Positions 32,057 through 40,921 are shown, counted from the first letter of the stretch. The stretch: DNA of 64,000 nt from JBCBCP01 sp039817385 (GCA_039817385.1 JBCBVY010000005.1:303089-367088); one strand, 5' to 3'. A program made the numbers and translations. Notes: generated from the sequence alone by a model not told the origin.

Positions 32057-32106
32057 AGCGCCACAACGGCTTCCTGACGTGGCCGCATGATACTTACCGG
32101 AGCACC
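32057..32106 (+). ncRNA. SAM/SAH-type riboswitch upstream of metK
   Basis: The 66-bp lnt-metK gap contains GCCAC (32060-32064) pairing with GTGGC (32079-32083), enclosing AACGGCTTCCTGAC. The loop GCTTCC can pair with GGAGC (32099-32103), which is the metK ribosome-binding site, forming a pseudoknot. This layout and the ACAACGGCTTCCTGACGTGG core match the SAM/SAH riboswitch class I know from Rhodobacterales metK genes. Binding of SAM would hide the ribosome-binding site and lower MetK synthesis. Confidence 0.88.
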
Positions 32107-32111
32107 ATTTC

Positions 32112-33293
32112 ATGTCTCGCCAGAATTATGTCTTCACTTCCGAGAGCGTCTCGGAAGGCCATCCTGATAAAGTTTGCGACCGTATTTCCGATGCCGTGCT
32201 TGACGCACTGCTCGCCGAAGAGCCCGAAGCCCGCGTTGCCTGCGAAACCTTTGCGACCACCGACCGCGTGGTGATCGGCGGTGAAATAGGCCTGTCTGAT
32301 CAGGCCAAACTTGCCACCTACATGGACCGTATCGACGAAATCGCGCGCGCCTGTATCAAAGATATCGGCTACGAACAGGACAAGTTCCACTGGCAGACCT
32401 GCGAGGTGACGAACCTTCTGCACGAGCAATCGGCCCATATCGCCCAAGGCGTCGACGCGGCAGCGGACAAAGACGAGGGCGCTGGCGATCAGGGCATCAT
32501 GTTTGGCTACGCCACCCGCGAGACCGACGCGCTGATGCCTGCGCCGATCCAATACGCCCATGCGATCCTGCGCCGTCTGGCCGAGGTCCGCAAAGACGGC
32601 ACAGAGCCCGCGCTTGGCCCGGACGCCAAAAGCCAGCTTTCGGTGCGCTACGAGGGCGGCGCGCCCGTGGGCGTCAGCAGCCTTGTTCTGTCGACCCAGC
32701 ACCTTGATGAGGCGCTGACCAGCGCCGACATCCGCGCCATCGTAGAGCCGTACATCACCGAAACCCTGCCCGAAGGCTGGCTGACGGATAAGACGGAATG
32801 GCACGTGAACCCCACCGGCAAGTTCGTCATCGGCGGCCCCGACGGGGACGCGGGCCTGACGGGCCGTAAGATCATCGTCGACACCTATGGCGGTGCGGCG
32901 CCCCACGGCGGCGGCGCCTTTTCGGGCAAAGACCCGACCAAGGTCGACCGCTCCGCCGCTTATGTGGCGCGTTATCTGGCCAAAAACGTCGTCGCGGCGG
33001 GTTTGGCAGAGCGGTGCACGATCCAGCTGAGCTATGCGATCGGCGTCAGCCAGCCCCTGTCGATCTACTGTGATACGTTCGGGACCGGCACCGCCGAGCC
33101 TGCCGCGATTGAGGCCGCGATCCGCAAGGTCATGGACCTGACCCCGCGCGGCATCCGCGAGCACCTCGCGCTCAACAAGCCGATCTACCAGCGCACCGCC
33201 GCCTATGGCCACTTTGGCCGCCAGCCCGATGCCGATGGCGGGTTTAGCTGGGAAAAAACGGACCTTGTGGACGCCCTGTCAAACGCGGTCTGA
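32112..33293 (+). CDS. metK: S-adenosylmethionine synthetase MetK
   Basis: Predicted 393-residue enzyme. Visible hallmarks are FTSESVSEGHPDKVCDRISDAVLD at the N-terminus (ATP site His and Asp), GDQGIMFGYA, and the phosphate loop GGGAFSGKDPTKVDRSAAY. It makes SAM from methionine and ATP, and SAM is used by MiaB and TrmB nearby. Its translation is likely controlled by the riboswitch just upstream. Confidence 0.97.
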   Translation: MSRQNYVFTSESVSEGHPDKVCDRISDAVLDALLAEEPEARVACETFATTDRVVIGGEIGLSDQAKLATYMDRIDEIARACIKDIGYEQDKFHWQTCEVTNLLHEQSAHIAQGVDAAADKDEGAGDQGIMFGYATRETDALMPAPIQYAHAILRRLAEVRKDGTEPALGPDAKSQLSVRYEGGAPVGVSSLVLSTQHLDEALTSADIRAIVEPYITETLPEGWLTDKTEWHVNPTGKFVIGGPDGDAGLTGRKIIVDTYGGAAPHGGGAFSGKDPTKVDRSAAYVARYLAKNVVAAGLAERCTIQLSYAIGVSQPLSIYCDTFGTGTAEPAAIEAAIRKVMDLTPRGIREHLALNKPIYQRTAAYGHFGRQPDADGGFSWEKTDLVDALSNAV

Positions 33294-33378
33294 CCACCGG
33301 CGGGTGCGCACGCCTTGCGCACCGTTCCGCCCTGCGCGCGGCTGGACCAGATCGGCCCGGCCGCGCTAGCGTCCCCTC

Positions 33379-33984
33379 ATGCGCGCTCTGACGATTCTCC
33401 TCCTGCTCTGCACCGCCCCAGCCCATGCCCAGCTTTTCAAGCTGGAGGGCGAGACGCTGATCTACGACACCGAAAACAGCGACGGCCCCGGCATTGACCA
33501 TCCCCACGTGGACACGCTGCGGACGCTTTTGCGGGCGAACGAAGGCGTCACCACGCTTCAGCTCAATTCGGGCGGCGGCAAGGTCTGGCCCGCGCGCGAG
33601 ATGGCCAAGATCATCATCGATTTCGAGCTCAATACCCATGTGCACGGCATTTGCGAAAGCTCTTGCGTCCGGCTGATGCTGGCCGGGGCAAAGCGGACGA
33701 TGTCGCGCGGCAGCCAGATCGGCTTTCACCAGTTCTACTGGGAGGCGGCGGATGTCGAAGCCTATTACGAAGACAAGCGCGACGGGCGCGGTTGGGACAC
33801 GCCCTTTGAATTTGGCGGGTGGATTTATCAGGACACCCAGTCGGAGATGTATGAACATCTCAGCTACATGATCGAACGCGGCGTCGATGCGGCCTTTGCG
33901 GTACAAACCATCGCACCCCGCGATGGCGGGATGTGGAACCCCTACCGCCCGGTCCTGATGGCCGCCGGGGTGCTGACGGACTAG
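33379..33984 (+). CDS. Periplasmic ClpP/crotonase-like protein
   Basis: Predicted 201-residue exported protein. The signal peptide is MRALTILLLLCTAPAHAQ. The rest resembles the COG3904-type ClpP/crotonase fold: TTLQLNSGGGKVWPAREMAKIII is the first strand-turn-helix, and HGICESSCVRLMLAG carries a Ser/Cys pair where ClpP-like enzymes have the catalytic Ser. SQIGFHQFYW may bring a His. A serine-peptidase activity is plausible but unproven. It lies alone between metK and trmB. Confidence 0.7.
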   Translation: MRALTILLLLCTAPAHAQLFKLEGETLIYDTENSDGPGIDHPHVDTLRTLLRANEGVTTLQLNSGGGKVWPAREMAKIIIDFELNTHVHGICESSCVRLMLAGAKRTMSRGSQIGFHQFYWEAADVEAYYEDKRDGRGWDTPFEFGGWIYQDTQSEMYEHLSYMIERGVDAAFAVQTIAPRDGGMWNPYRPVLMAAGVLTD

Positions 33985-34021
33985 GTTGCACCCGCTCCGG
34001 CCCGCCGCTATCCCCCGCGCC

Positions 34022-34720
34022 ATGACAGAGCGCCCCCATCGCAATTTCTATGGCCGCCTGAAGGGCAAGCACCTTAAGGCGAGCCAGGAACGCTACCTCG
34101 CCGAAGACCTTGCCGCGCTCTCCCCCGGCGCGGTGGATTGGGAGGCAAACCCGGCCCGCACCCCGCTCGACGTGGGTGCGCTCTTTGGCGGCAAACCGCT
34201 CTGGCTGGAGATCGGCTTTGGCGGGGGCGAGCATATGGTGCATCAGGCGGTGTCCAACCCGCAGGTCGGCATCATCGGCTGCGAGCCCTACATCAACGGC
34301 GTGGCGATGCTGCTGGGCAAAATCCGGCGCGCCAAGGCACATAACATCCGCGTCTTCCCCGGCGATGCGCGTGACCTCTTCGATGTGCTGCCCGAAGGGT
34401 CCGTGCAAAAGGCCTTCCTGCTCTACCCCGACCCCTGGCCGAAAAAGCGCCACCACCGCCGCCGCTTCGTCACGCAAGAGCACCTCGTCCCGCTTGCGCG
34501 CGCGATGGCGCCGGGAGCGGAGCTGCGCATTGCCACGGACATTCCCGACTACGTCCGCCAGACGATGATCGAGGTGCCGCGTGCCGGCTTTACCTGGACC
34601 GCCACCTGCGCCGCCGACTGGCGCGCGCCCTGGTCCGACTGGCTGAGCACCCGGTACGAGCAAAAGGCGCTGCGCGAAGGGCGCACGCCGCATTACATGA
34701 CCTTTGTGCGCGGGATCTGA
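34022..34720 (+). CDS. trmB: tRNA (guanine-N7-)-methyltransferase TrmB
   Basis: Predicted 232-residue SAM-dependent methyltransferase. LEIGFGGGEHMVHQA is the SAM-binding motif I; FLLYPDPWPKKRHHRRRFV is the family signature with the catalytic Asp; the end holds RYEQKALREGRTPHYMTF. It methylates G46 of tRNA. The ATG at 34022 gives the standard short N-terminus. It follows metK at 0.7 kb, as in relatives. Confidence 0.95.
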   Translation: MTERPHRNFYGRLKGKHLKASQERYLAEDLAALSPGAVDWEANPARTPLDVGALFGGKPLWLEIGFGGGEHMVHQAVSNPQVGIIGCEPYINGVAMLLGKIRRAKAHNIRVFPGDARDLFDVLPEGSVQKAFLLYPDPWPKKRHHRRRFVTQEHLVPLARAMAPGAELRIATDIPDYVRQTMIEVPRAGFTWTATCAADWRAPWSDWLSTRYEQKALREGRTPHYMTFVRGI

Positions 34721-34780
34721 TCCTCTCGACAGGCCCCGCCGCCCGCGCTAGGCAGGTGAAAAACAACTTCCGGAGCCTGC

Positions 34781-36127
34781 ATGTCCAGCCACGGTGCCCC
34801 CATCCCCATGATCGCCACCCCCGGCCAGCCGCTGACCGGCACCGCTGACGTGCCGGGCGATAAGTCGATCTCGCACCGGGCGCTGATCCTCGGCGCGCTC
34901 TGCGTCGGCGAGACGACGATCACCGGCCTTCTGGAAGGGGACGATGTGCTGGACACCGCCAAGGCGATGCGCGCCTTCGGCGCCGAAGTGACCCGCCACG
35001 GCCCCGGCAACTGGTCGGTGCACGGGGTGGGCGTGGGCGGCTTTGCGGAGCCCGATACCGTGATCGATTGTGGCAACTCGGGCACCGGGGTGCGCCTGAT
35101 CATGGGCGCGATGGCCACGTGCCCCATCACCGCGACCTTCACTGGGGACGCCTCGCTGAACAGCCGCCCGATGGCGCGCGTGACGGACCCGCTCGCGCTC
35201 TTTGGCACCATCGCGCACGGGCGCTCGGGCGGGCGGCTGCCCATGACGCTGACCGGCGCGGCGGCGCCTGTCCCCGTCCGCTACGCCACGCCCGTGCCGT
35301 CGGCGCAGGTGAAATCCGCCGTCCTTCTGGCGGGGCTCAACGCGCCGGGCCAAACCGTGGTGATTGAGGCCGAGGCAACCCGCGATCACACCGAACGGAT
35401 GCTCGCGGGTTTCGGTGCGGAGATCACGACCGAGGCGACAAACGAAGGCCGCGTCATCACCCTCACCGGCCAGCCCGAACTGACCCCGCAGCATATCGAT
35501 GTGCCGCGCGATCCGTCCTCCGCGGCCTTCCCCGTCTGCGCCGCGCTGATTACGCCCGGCTCGGACGTGCTGGTCCCCGGCATTGGCCTCAACCCGACGC
35601 GGGCGGGGCTGTATACGACCCTGCGCGAGATGGGCGCTGATCTGACCTATGAAAACGAACGGACCGAGGGCGGCGAGCCCGTCGCCGACCTGCGCGCGCG
35701 CTACTCTCCGGACATGCAGGGGATCGAAGTGCCCGCCCACCGCGCGGCCTCCATGATCGACGAATACCCGATCCTTTCTGTCGTTGCCGCGAATGCGCGC
35801 GGCATCACCCACATGCCCGGAACCAAAGAACTGCGGGTCAAGGAATCCGACCGCATCGCGGCGATGAAAGACGCGCTGAGCGCCAATGGCGTGCAGGTTG
35901 AGGACGGCCCCGACTGGTGGACCGTGCACGGCTCCGGCCCCGGCAGCGTACCCGGCGGCGCCACCTGCGCGAGCCACCTTGACCACCGCATCGCGATGTC
36001 CTGCCTGATCCTTGGCTTTGCGGCGCAAAACCCCGTCAGCGTCGATGATGGCGGCCCAATCGCCACCTCCTTCCCGGTGTTCGAGCCGCTGATGGCCGCG
36101 CTGGGTGCTAGGGTCGCGCGCACATGA
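34781..36127 (+). CDS. aroA: 3-phosphoshikimate 1-carboxyvinyltransferase (EPSP synthase) AroA
   Basis: Predicted 448-residue enzyme of the class II-like type. Signatures: VPGDKSISHRALILGAL near the N-terminus, GNSGTGVRLIMGAMA for the PEP/shikimate site, SAQVKSAVLLAGLNAPG, and the second block KELRVKESDRIAAM. It makes EPSP for chorismate, feeding the trp genes of this window. It overlaps cmk by 4 bp (ATGA) and heads the conserved aroA-cmk-rpsA order. Confidence 0.96.
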   Translation: MSSHGAPIPMIATPGQPLTGTADVPGDKSISHRALILGALCVGETTITGLLEGDDVLDTAKAMRAFGAEVTRHGPGNWSVHGVGVGGFAEPDTVIDCGNSGTGVRLIMGAMATCPITATFTGDASLNSRPMARVTDPLALFGTIAHGRSGGRLPMTLTGAAAPVPVRYATPVPSAQVKSAVLLAGLNAPGQTVVIEAEATRDHTERMLAGFGAEITTEATNEGRVITLTGQPELTPQHIDVPRDPSSAAFPVCAALITPGSDVLVPGIGLNPTRAGLYTTLREMGADLTYENERTEGGEPVADLRARYSPDMQGIEVPAHRAASMIDEYPILSVVAANARGITHMPGTKELRVKESDRIAAMKDALSANGVQVEDGPDWWTVHGSGPGSVPGGATCASHLDHRIAMSCLILGFAAQNPVSVDDGGPIATSFPVFEPLMAALGARVART

Positions 36128-36747
36128 GCCAGCCCTTCACGGTGGCCATCGACGGGCCCGCCGCGGCGGGCAAAGGAACAATCGCCAAAGCCATCGCGGG
36201 CCATTTCGGCCTCGCCCACCTCGACACCGGGCTGCTCTACCGTGCGGTCGGCGCGCTGATGCTGGACGGGCAAGACCCCGTCGCAGCGGCCCAGACCCTC
36301 GCGCGCGCGGCACTCGAAAACCCCGCGCTGCGCACGCCGGATGTGGCGCAGGCGGCCAGCAAGGTCGCTGTGATCCCCGAGGTCCGCGCGGCGCTCCTGG
36401 ATTTCCAACGCGCCTTTGCCCGCCGCGCGGGGGGCGCTGTGCTCGATGGGCGCGACATCGGCACGGTCATCTGCCCGCAAGCGGAGGTGAAACTATTCGT
36501 CACCGCCTCGCCCGAGGTCCGCGCACATCGCCGCACGGATGAGCTGATCGCGCGGGGCCTGCCCGCAGATTACGCAGACGTCCTCAAAGACGTCCGCGCC
36601 CGCGACGCCCGCGACAGCTCCCGCAGCGAGGCTCCCCTCAAACCCGCGTACGGCGCGACAACCCTCGACACCTCCGAAATGACCATCGAAGCCGCTACAA
36701 AAGCCGCCATCGACATCACCCAAAAGGCCCATTCTTCTTCTGGCTGA
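36124..36747 (+). CDS. cmk: Cytidylate kinase Cmk
   Basis: Predicted 207-residue nucleoside monophosphate kinase. P-loop IDGPAAAGKGTIAKAIA at residues about 9-25, HLDTGLLYRAVGALM for the CMP site, LDGRDIGTVICP and RDARDSSR for the lid. It phosphorylates CMP and dCMP. The last five residues (HSSSG) and the TGA are encoded by the start of an intergenic repeat, so the C-terminus was fixed by the repeat. It overlaps aroA. Confidence 0.95.
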   Translation: MSQPFTVAIDGPAAAGKGTIAKAIAGHFGLAHLDTGLLYRAVGALMLDGQDPVAAAQTLARAALENPALRTPDVAQAASKVAVIPEVRAALLDFQRAFARRAGGAVLDGRDIGTVICPQAEVKLFVTASPEVRAHRRTDELIARGLPADYADVLKDVRARDARDSSRSEAPLKPAYGATTLDTSEMTIEAATKAAIDITQKAHSSSG

Positions 36748-36782
36748 AAATATGCCGGGGAGTTTGAGGGGCGGAGCCCCTC
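36735..36782. repeat. TTCTTCTGGC / GAGGGGC-hairpin repeat at cmk 3' end
   Basis: The core TTCTTCTGGCTGAAAATATG plus CCGGGG at 36735-36760 matches that at 15798 except for two bases. A GAGGGGC-GGA-GCCCCTC hairpin follows at 36766-36782, the counterpart of the GGGGGGC hairpins at 8223. The TGA in CTGGCTGAAAA is the cmk stop. Confidence 0.7.
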
Positions 36783-36895
36783 ATCAGCAAAACAAAATCG
36801 AACGCGCCGCAGGCGCTCCTTTGGATCACGCAAAGATGCTTGGCCCGTGAGGCCCCGCGCGCCTACACTCGGCGGGCCGCATGAAAGGTCCCCCG

Positions 36896-37402
36896 ATGAA
36901 ACAGCTCCTCGCCGCCCTGATCCTCGCCGCCACCCCGCTCGCTGCCGAAGAGGCGATGACCCTGCCGCGCCTGACCGAGATTATCCAAGCCATCGATCCA
37001 GAGGCCCGCATCGCCGGAACCGCGATGGAGCTGACGATTGACGACGTGCCGGTCATCGTCATCACCGACCCGGCCGCGGACCGGATGCGCGCGATGGTCC
37101 CGATCCGCAGTGCCGCGGGGCTGGAGCCGGACGAGTTGATGCGCCTGATGCAAGCCAATTTCGACAGCGCGCTCGACGCCCGCTACGCCGTGGCCCGGGG
37201 TCGCCTCTGGGGCGTGTTCATCCACCCGCTCGCCGCACTCGAGCGCGAGCAATTCGTCTCTGCCCTGGTGCAGACCGTCACCGTGGCCAAGACCTATGGC
37301 CAGACCTATTCGTCCGGCGCGATGGTCTTTGGGGGCGGCGACACCAACGACATCTACCGCGAGCTGCTCGAAGATTTGCTGAACCGCGGCCAGGAACTCT
37401 GA
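36896..37402 (+). CDS. Exported YbjN-like protein, hypothetical
   Basis: Predicted 168-residue protein with a signal peptide (KQLLAALILAATPLAAEE). The mature part has the alternation expected of the YbjN/type III chaperone-like fold: MTLPRLTEIIQAIDPEARIAGTAMELTIDDVPVIVIT, then ELMRLMQANFDSALDARYAVARGRLWGVFIHPLAALEREQFVSALVQTVTVA. Fold assignment is tentative. The ATG at 36896 has AAAGG 7 bp upstream; an ATG at 36881 is possible. A Gly-rich GAMVFGGGD near the end is of unknown role. Confidence 0.65.
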   Translation: MKQLLAALILAATPLAAEEAMTLPRLTEIIQAIDPEARIAGTAMELTIDDVPVIVITDPAADRMRAMVPIRSAAGLEPDELMRLMQANFDSALDARYAVARGRLWGVFIHPLAALEREQFVSALVQTVTVAKTYGQTYSSGAMVFGGGDTNDIYRELLEDLLNRGQEL

Positions 37403-37441
37403 GGTCTTGCAACCCGCGCGGGCAGGGGGCTTCATGCGCCT

Positions 37442-38677
37442 ATGTCTGATGATCTGACCGTTCCCTGCCCGAACTGCGGCCATGCCGTCCCCCTGACCGA
37501 AGGGCTTGTTGGCCCGCGCCTCGACGCCATCCGCGCCGAAATGGCGGCCGAGACGGACAAGGCCCTCGCCGCGCAACGACAAACCGTCGAAGCCGAAGCG
37601 ATGAAGAAGGCGCAAGCCGAAATCGCCCGCACGCAGGACGCGGCTAAACAACGCGAGGCCGATATGGAGGCCCTGCAAAGGGACTTGTCAGAGGCCAGGC
37701 AAGCCGCGCGTGATGCCAAATCCGAACAAGCCAAACTGCTGAAAGCGCAGCGCGCGCTCGAAGAACGCGCCGCCGACATGGACCTCGAGGTGCAGCGCCG
37801 CGTCTCCGAAGAGGCCAAGAAGGAAGCCGAACGCCAGAAGCAGCGCGCCGAAGCCCAAGCCGAGGTCAAGACCGCCGCCGCTTTGGAGGCGCTGAACGAG
37901 AAGCTGGCGGAGAAAGACGCCGAAATGGCGCAAAAGCTGGAACAGGCCAACGTGCAGGCTGACGCGATGCGCCGCCAGATCGAGGCGCTGAAGCAGAAAT
38001 CCGAACAGGGGTCCATGCAGGTCCAGGGCGAAGCCGCCGAGCTGATATTGGAGGATCGTCTGCGCCGCGCCTTTCCTGCCGACCGGATCGACGAGGTGGG
38101 CAAGGGCATTCGCGGCGCCGATTGCCTGCAGACCGTCGCGGGCGCAGGCGCGATCCTGTGGGAAAGCAAGAACGCCCGCAACTGGTCGAACGACTGGGCG
38201 CCCAAGCTGCGGGCCGACATGCGCACCGCCGGGGCGGACCTCGCCGTGTTGGTCAGCACCGCCCGCCCCGACGGTATCGACACATTCGAAGCGCGCGACG
38301 GCATTTGGATCTGTGCCCCGCGCTTCGTGCTCGCGCTGGCAGGGGTGCTGCGCCACAGCCTCGCGGAAATCTCGCAGGCCCGTGCCGCCCGTCAAGGACA
38401 GGCGACGAAGACCGAGATGCTTTATGACTACCTCACAGGCCCCGGCTTCCGCGCCCGGGTGGAGGCCATGCTGGAGCCGTTCGAGGCGATGCAAACCGCC
38501 CTCGCGCAGGAAAAACGCGCCCTGACCAAACAATGGGCCTTGCGGGAAAAGCAGCTCGACAAGGCCATCGAGGCGGTCAGCGGCATGTATGGCGACGTGC
38601 AGGGCATCGCGGGCAGTTCCGTCCTCGAGATCGACGGGCTGTCGATGCCTTTGCTGAACGACGACGAATGCCTGTAG
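37442..38677 (+). CDS. DUF2130 family protein
   Basis: Predicted 411-residue cytosolic protein. It starts with a zinc-ribbon-like CPNCGHAVPLTEG, continues with a long charged coiled coil (about residues 35-195, rich in Ala, Glu, Lys and Gln), then a globular domain with AELILEDRLRRAFPADRIDEVGKGIRGADCLQTV and ILWESKNARNWSNDWAPKLRADM. The E-x-K core and D suggest a PD-(D/E)XK-like nuclease fold, as proposed for relatives of DUF2130; this is inference. Function is unknown. Confidence 0.85.
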   Translation: MSDDLTVPCPNCGHAVPLTEGLVGPRLDAIRAEMAAETDKALAAQRQTVEAEAMKKAQAEIARTQDAAKQREADMEALQRDLSEARQAARDAKSEQAKLLKAQRALEERAADMDLEVQRRVSEEAKKEAERQKQRAEAQAEVKTAAALEALNEKLAEKDAEMAQKLEQANVQADAMRRQIEALKQKSEQGSMQVQGEAAELILEDRLRRAFPADRIDEVGKGIRGADCLQTVAGAGAILWESKNARNWSNDWAPKLRADMRTAGADLAVLVSTARPDGIDTFEARDGIWICAPRFVLALAGVLRHSLAEISQARAARQGQATKTEMLYDYLTGPGFRARVEAMLEPFEAMQTALAQEKRALTKQWALREKQLDKAIEAVSGMYGDVQGIAGSSVLEIDGLSMPLLNDDECL

Positions 38678-38681
38678 CGGG

Positions 38682-38900
38682 TCACCCCTTGGCCTTTTCC
38701 GCAAGCGCCATTTCGGTCGTCCAGACGCTGTCGGCGCCGCCCCAGTGCCCGCTGCGCACTTCGTGCACGCGGACAGAGGTCAGGTCCTGCATCCGGCGGC
38801 CGGCGACCGACCCGAAGGCCCTTGCCGTCTCGTGGATCATCCGGGCTTTTTCGTCGTCGGAAAAGACGCCTTCGAGAACGTGAATATCGATCAGTGGCAT
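38682..38900 (-). CDS. 4-oxalocrotonate tautomerase-like protein
   Basis: Predicted 72-residue tautomerase. After Met removal the N-terminus is Pro-Leu-Ile-Asp-Ile-His, the catalytic Pro1 type. The helix FSDDEKARMIHETARAFGSVAG and RVHEV with a likely Arg follow. I chose the ATG at 38900 because Pro1 must directly follow Met. It converges on the DUF2130 gene. The natural substrate is unknown. Confidence 0.85.
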   Translation of the reverse strand: MPLIDIHVLEGVFSDDEKARMIHETARAFGSVAGRRMQDLTSVRVHEVRSGHWGGADSVWTTEMALAEKAKG

Positions 38901-38995
38901 GTGCGCTTCCTCAGCTTGTGTCACAGGACCGAATTCCAGCGCGCCGCCTTGGCTGGGTCAAGCGCCGAGGACCGGCAGCATGCAGCCACCCACAC

Positions 38996-39024
38996 TTGCC
39001 ATCCTCCCCGCGCCCCGCTATACG
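38996..39024 (+). promoter_or_regulatory. Predicted promoter of rpsA
   Basis: TTGCCA (38996-39001), 17-bp spacer, TATACG (39019-39024). It gives an rpsA leader of about 150 nt. Confidence 0.6.
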
Positions 39025-39064
39025 CGCGCGGGTCGACAAGGTGCAAACACCAGCGATCACGAGC

Positions 39065-39092
39065 AGGGCCGGTTCTCCGGCCCTCTTTGTTT
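39065..39092 (+). terminator. Terminator-like hairpin in the rpsA leader
   Basis: AGGGCCGG (39065-39072), loop TTCT, CCGGCCCT (39077-39084), followed by CTTTGTTTAT. It lies between the predicted rpsA promoter and its ATG, so it may be a leader attenuator rather than the end of an upstream gene (the upstream gene is on the other strand). Confidence 0.6.
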
Positions 39093-39179
39093 ATCGCGGG
39101 TCCGCGCTGACCAATCACCCAAGACCGGCGGAGACAACCGCGCGGCCAGATACAAAATCGTAAGGATAATCAACGCCCT

Positions 39180-40856
39180 ATGGCTAGCACATCTATGGAG
39201 GAATTCGAAGCCCTCCTCAACGAAAGCTTCGAAATGGACACGCCCGACGAGGGCACAGTTGTCAAAGGCAAGGTCATCGCGATCGAAGCGGGCCAGGCCA
39301 TCATCGACGTCGGCTACAAAATGGAAGGCCGCGTTGACATCAAAGAATTCGCAGAACCCGGTGAAGCCCCCACCATCGCCCCCGGCGATGAGGTTGAGGT
39401 GTTCCTGCGCGCAGCCGAGAACGCCCGCGGCGAAGCCGTCATCTCCCGCGAGATGGCCCGCCGCGAAGAAGCATGGGACCGTCTTGAGACCGCTTACGCT
39501 GGCGAGGCGCGCGTCGAAGGCGCAATCTTTGGCCGCGTGAAGGGCGGCTTTACCGTCGATCTTGGCGGCGCCGTGGCCTTCCTGCCCGGCTCTCAGGTCG
39601 ATGTGCGCCCGGTGCGCGATGCCGGCCCGCTGATGGGCCTCAAGCAGCCCTTCCAGATCCTCAAGATGGACCGCCGCCGCGGCAACATCGTTGTCTCGCG
39701 CCGCGCGATCCTCGAAGAATCCCGCGCCGAACAGCGCGCCGAAGTCATTGGCAACCTGACCGAAGGCCAGAATGTCGACGGCGTGGTCAAGAACATCACC
39801 GAATACGGGGCCTTCGTTGACCTCGGCGGCGTGGACGGCCTCTTGCACGTGACCGACATGGCGTGGCGCCGGGTGAACCACCCGTCCGAGATCCTGTCGA
39901 TTGGCGAGACGATCAAGGTGCAGGTCATCAAGATCAACAAGGAAACCCACCGCATCAGCCTCGGCATGAAGCAGCTGCAGGAAGATCCGTGGGATCTGGT
40001 CGCAGCCAAGTACCCGCTGGAATCGACCCACACCGGCCGCGTGACCAACATCACCGATTACGGCGCCTTCGTGGAGCTTGAGCCGGGCGTAGAGGGCCTC
40101 GTGCACGTGTCTGAAATGTCCTGGACCAAGAAAAACGTGCACCCGGGCAAGATCGTGTCGACCAGCCAGGAAGTCGAAGTCATGGTGCTTGAGATCGACG
40201 GCGGCAAGCGCCGCGTGTCGCTCGGCCTCAAACAGACCATGCGCAACCCCTGGGATGTCTTTGCGGAGACTCACCCTGAGGGCACCGAGGTCGAGGGCGA
40301 GGTCAAGAACATCACCGAATTCGGTCTGTTCGTCGGCCTGCCGGGCGATATCGATGGCATGGTGCACCTCTCCGATCTGTCTTGGGACGAGCGTGGTGAG
40401 GATGCGATCCAGAACTACCGCAAAGGCGACATGGTCAAGGCCGTGGTCTCCGAAGTGGACGTGGACAAAGAGCGTATCAGCCTTTCGATCAAGGCCGTGG
40501 GCGGCGACAAGTTTGCCGAAGCAACCGGCGGCGTGAAGCGCGGCTCCATCGTGACGGTCGAAGTGACAGCCATCGAAGATGGCGGCATCGAGGTGGAATA
40601 CGAAGGCATGAAATCCTTCATCCGCCGCTCCGACCTCAGCCGCGACCGGGCCGAACAGCGCCCCGAGCGTTTCTCGGTCGGTGACAAGGTCGATGTGCGC
40701 ATCACCAACATCGACAGCAAGTCCCGCCGTTTGGGCGTGTCGATCAAAGCGCGCGAGATCGCCGAAGAAAAAGAAGCCGTGGAACAGTATGGCTCCTCGG
40801 ACTCCGGTGCATCGCTTGGCGATATCCTGGGCGCCGCGCTCAAGGGCGACGACTGA
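39180..40856 (+). CDS. rpsA: 30S ribosomal protein S1
   Basis: Predicted 558-residue protein with six S1 RNA-binding domains. The repeated pattern G-x-V-x-N-I-T-[ED]-[YF]-GAFV-[DE] is visible in ITEYGAFVDLGGVDGLLHV, ITDYGAFVELEPGVEGLVHV and ITEFGLFVGLPGDIDGMVHL, plus weaker N-terminal copies. S1 brings mRNA to the 30S subunit. The position after cmk and before ihfB is conserved. A strong terminator follows at 40891. Confidence 0.97.
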   Translation: MASTSMEEFEALLNESFEMDTPDEGTVVKGKVIAIEAGQAIIDVGYKMEGRVDIKEFAEPGEAPTIAPGDEVEVFLRAAENARGEAVISREMARREEAWDRLETAYAGEARVEGAIFGRVKGGFTVDLGGAVAFLPGSQVDVRPVRDAGPLMGLKQPFQILKMDRRRGNIVVSRRAILEESRAEQRAEVIGNLTEGQNVDGVVKNITEYGAFVDLGGVDGLLHVTDMAWRRVNHPSEILSIGETIKVQVIKINKETHRISLGMKQLQEDPWDLVAAKYPLESTHTGRVTNITDYGAFVELEPGVEGLVHVSEMSWTKKNVHPGKIVSTSQEVEVMVLEIDGGKRRVSLGLKQTMRNPWDVFAETHPEGTEVEGEVKNITEFGLFVGLPGDIDGMVHLSDLSWDERGEDAIQNYRKGDMVKAVVSEVDVDKERISLSIKAVGGDKFAEATGGVKRGSIVTVEVTAIEDGGIEVEYEGMKSFIRRSDLSRDRAEQRPERFSVGDKVDVRITNIDSKSRRLGVSIKAREIAEEKEAVEQYGSSDSGASLGDILGAALKGDD

Positions 40857-40890
40857 TTACAGGCGGTCCCTTTCCGGGTCCGCTTTGCAG

Positions 40891-40921
40891 GCCCCGCGCT
40901 GACACGGCGCGGGGCTTTTTC
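40891..40921 (+). terminator. Intrinsic terminator after rpsA
   Basis: GCCCCGCGC (40891-40899), 7-base loop, GCGCGGGGC (40907-40915), then TTTTT. It lies 34 bp after the rpsA stop. Confidence 0.9.

Noticed and set aside
34748..36028. 426-codon minus-strand frame
   Set aside because: It is antisense to aroA and has no family features.
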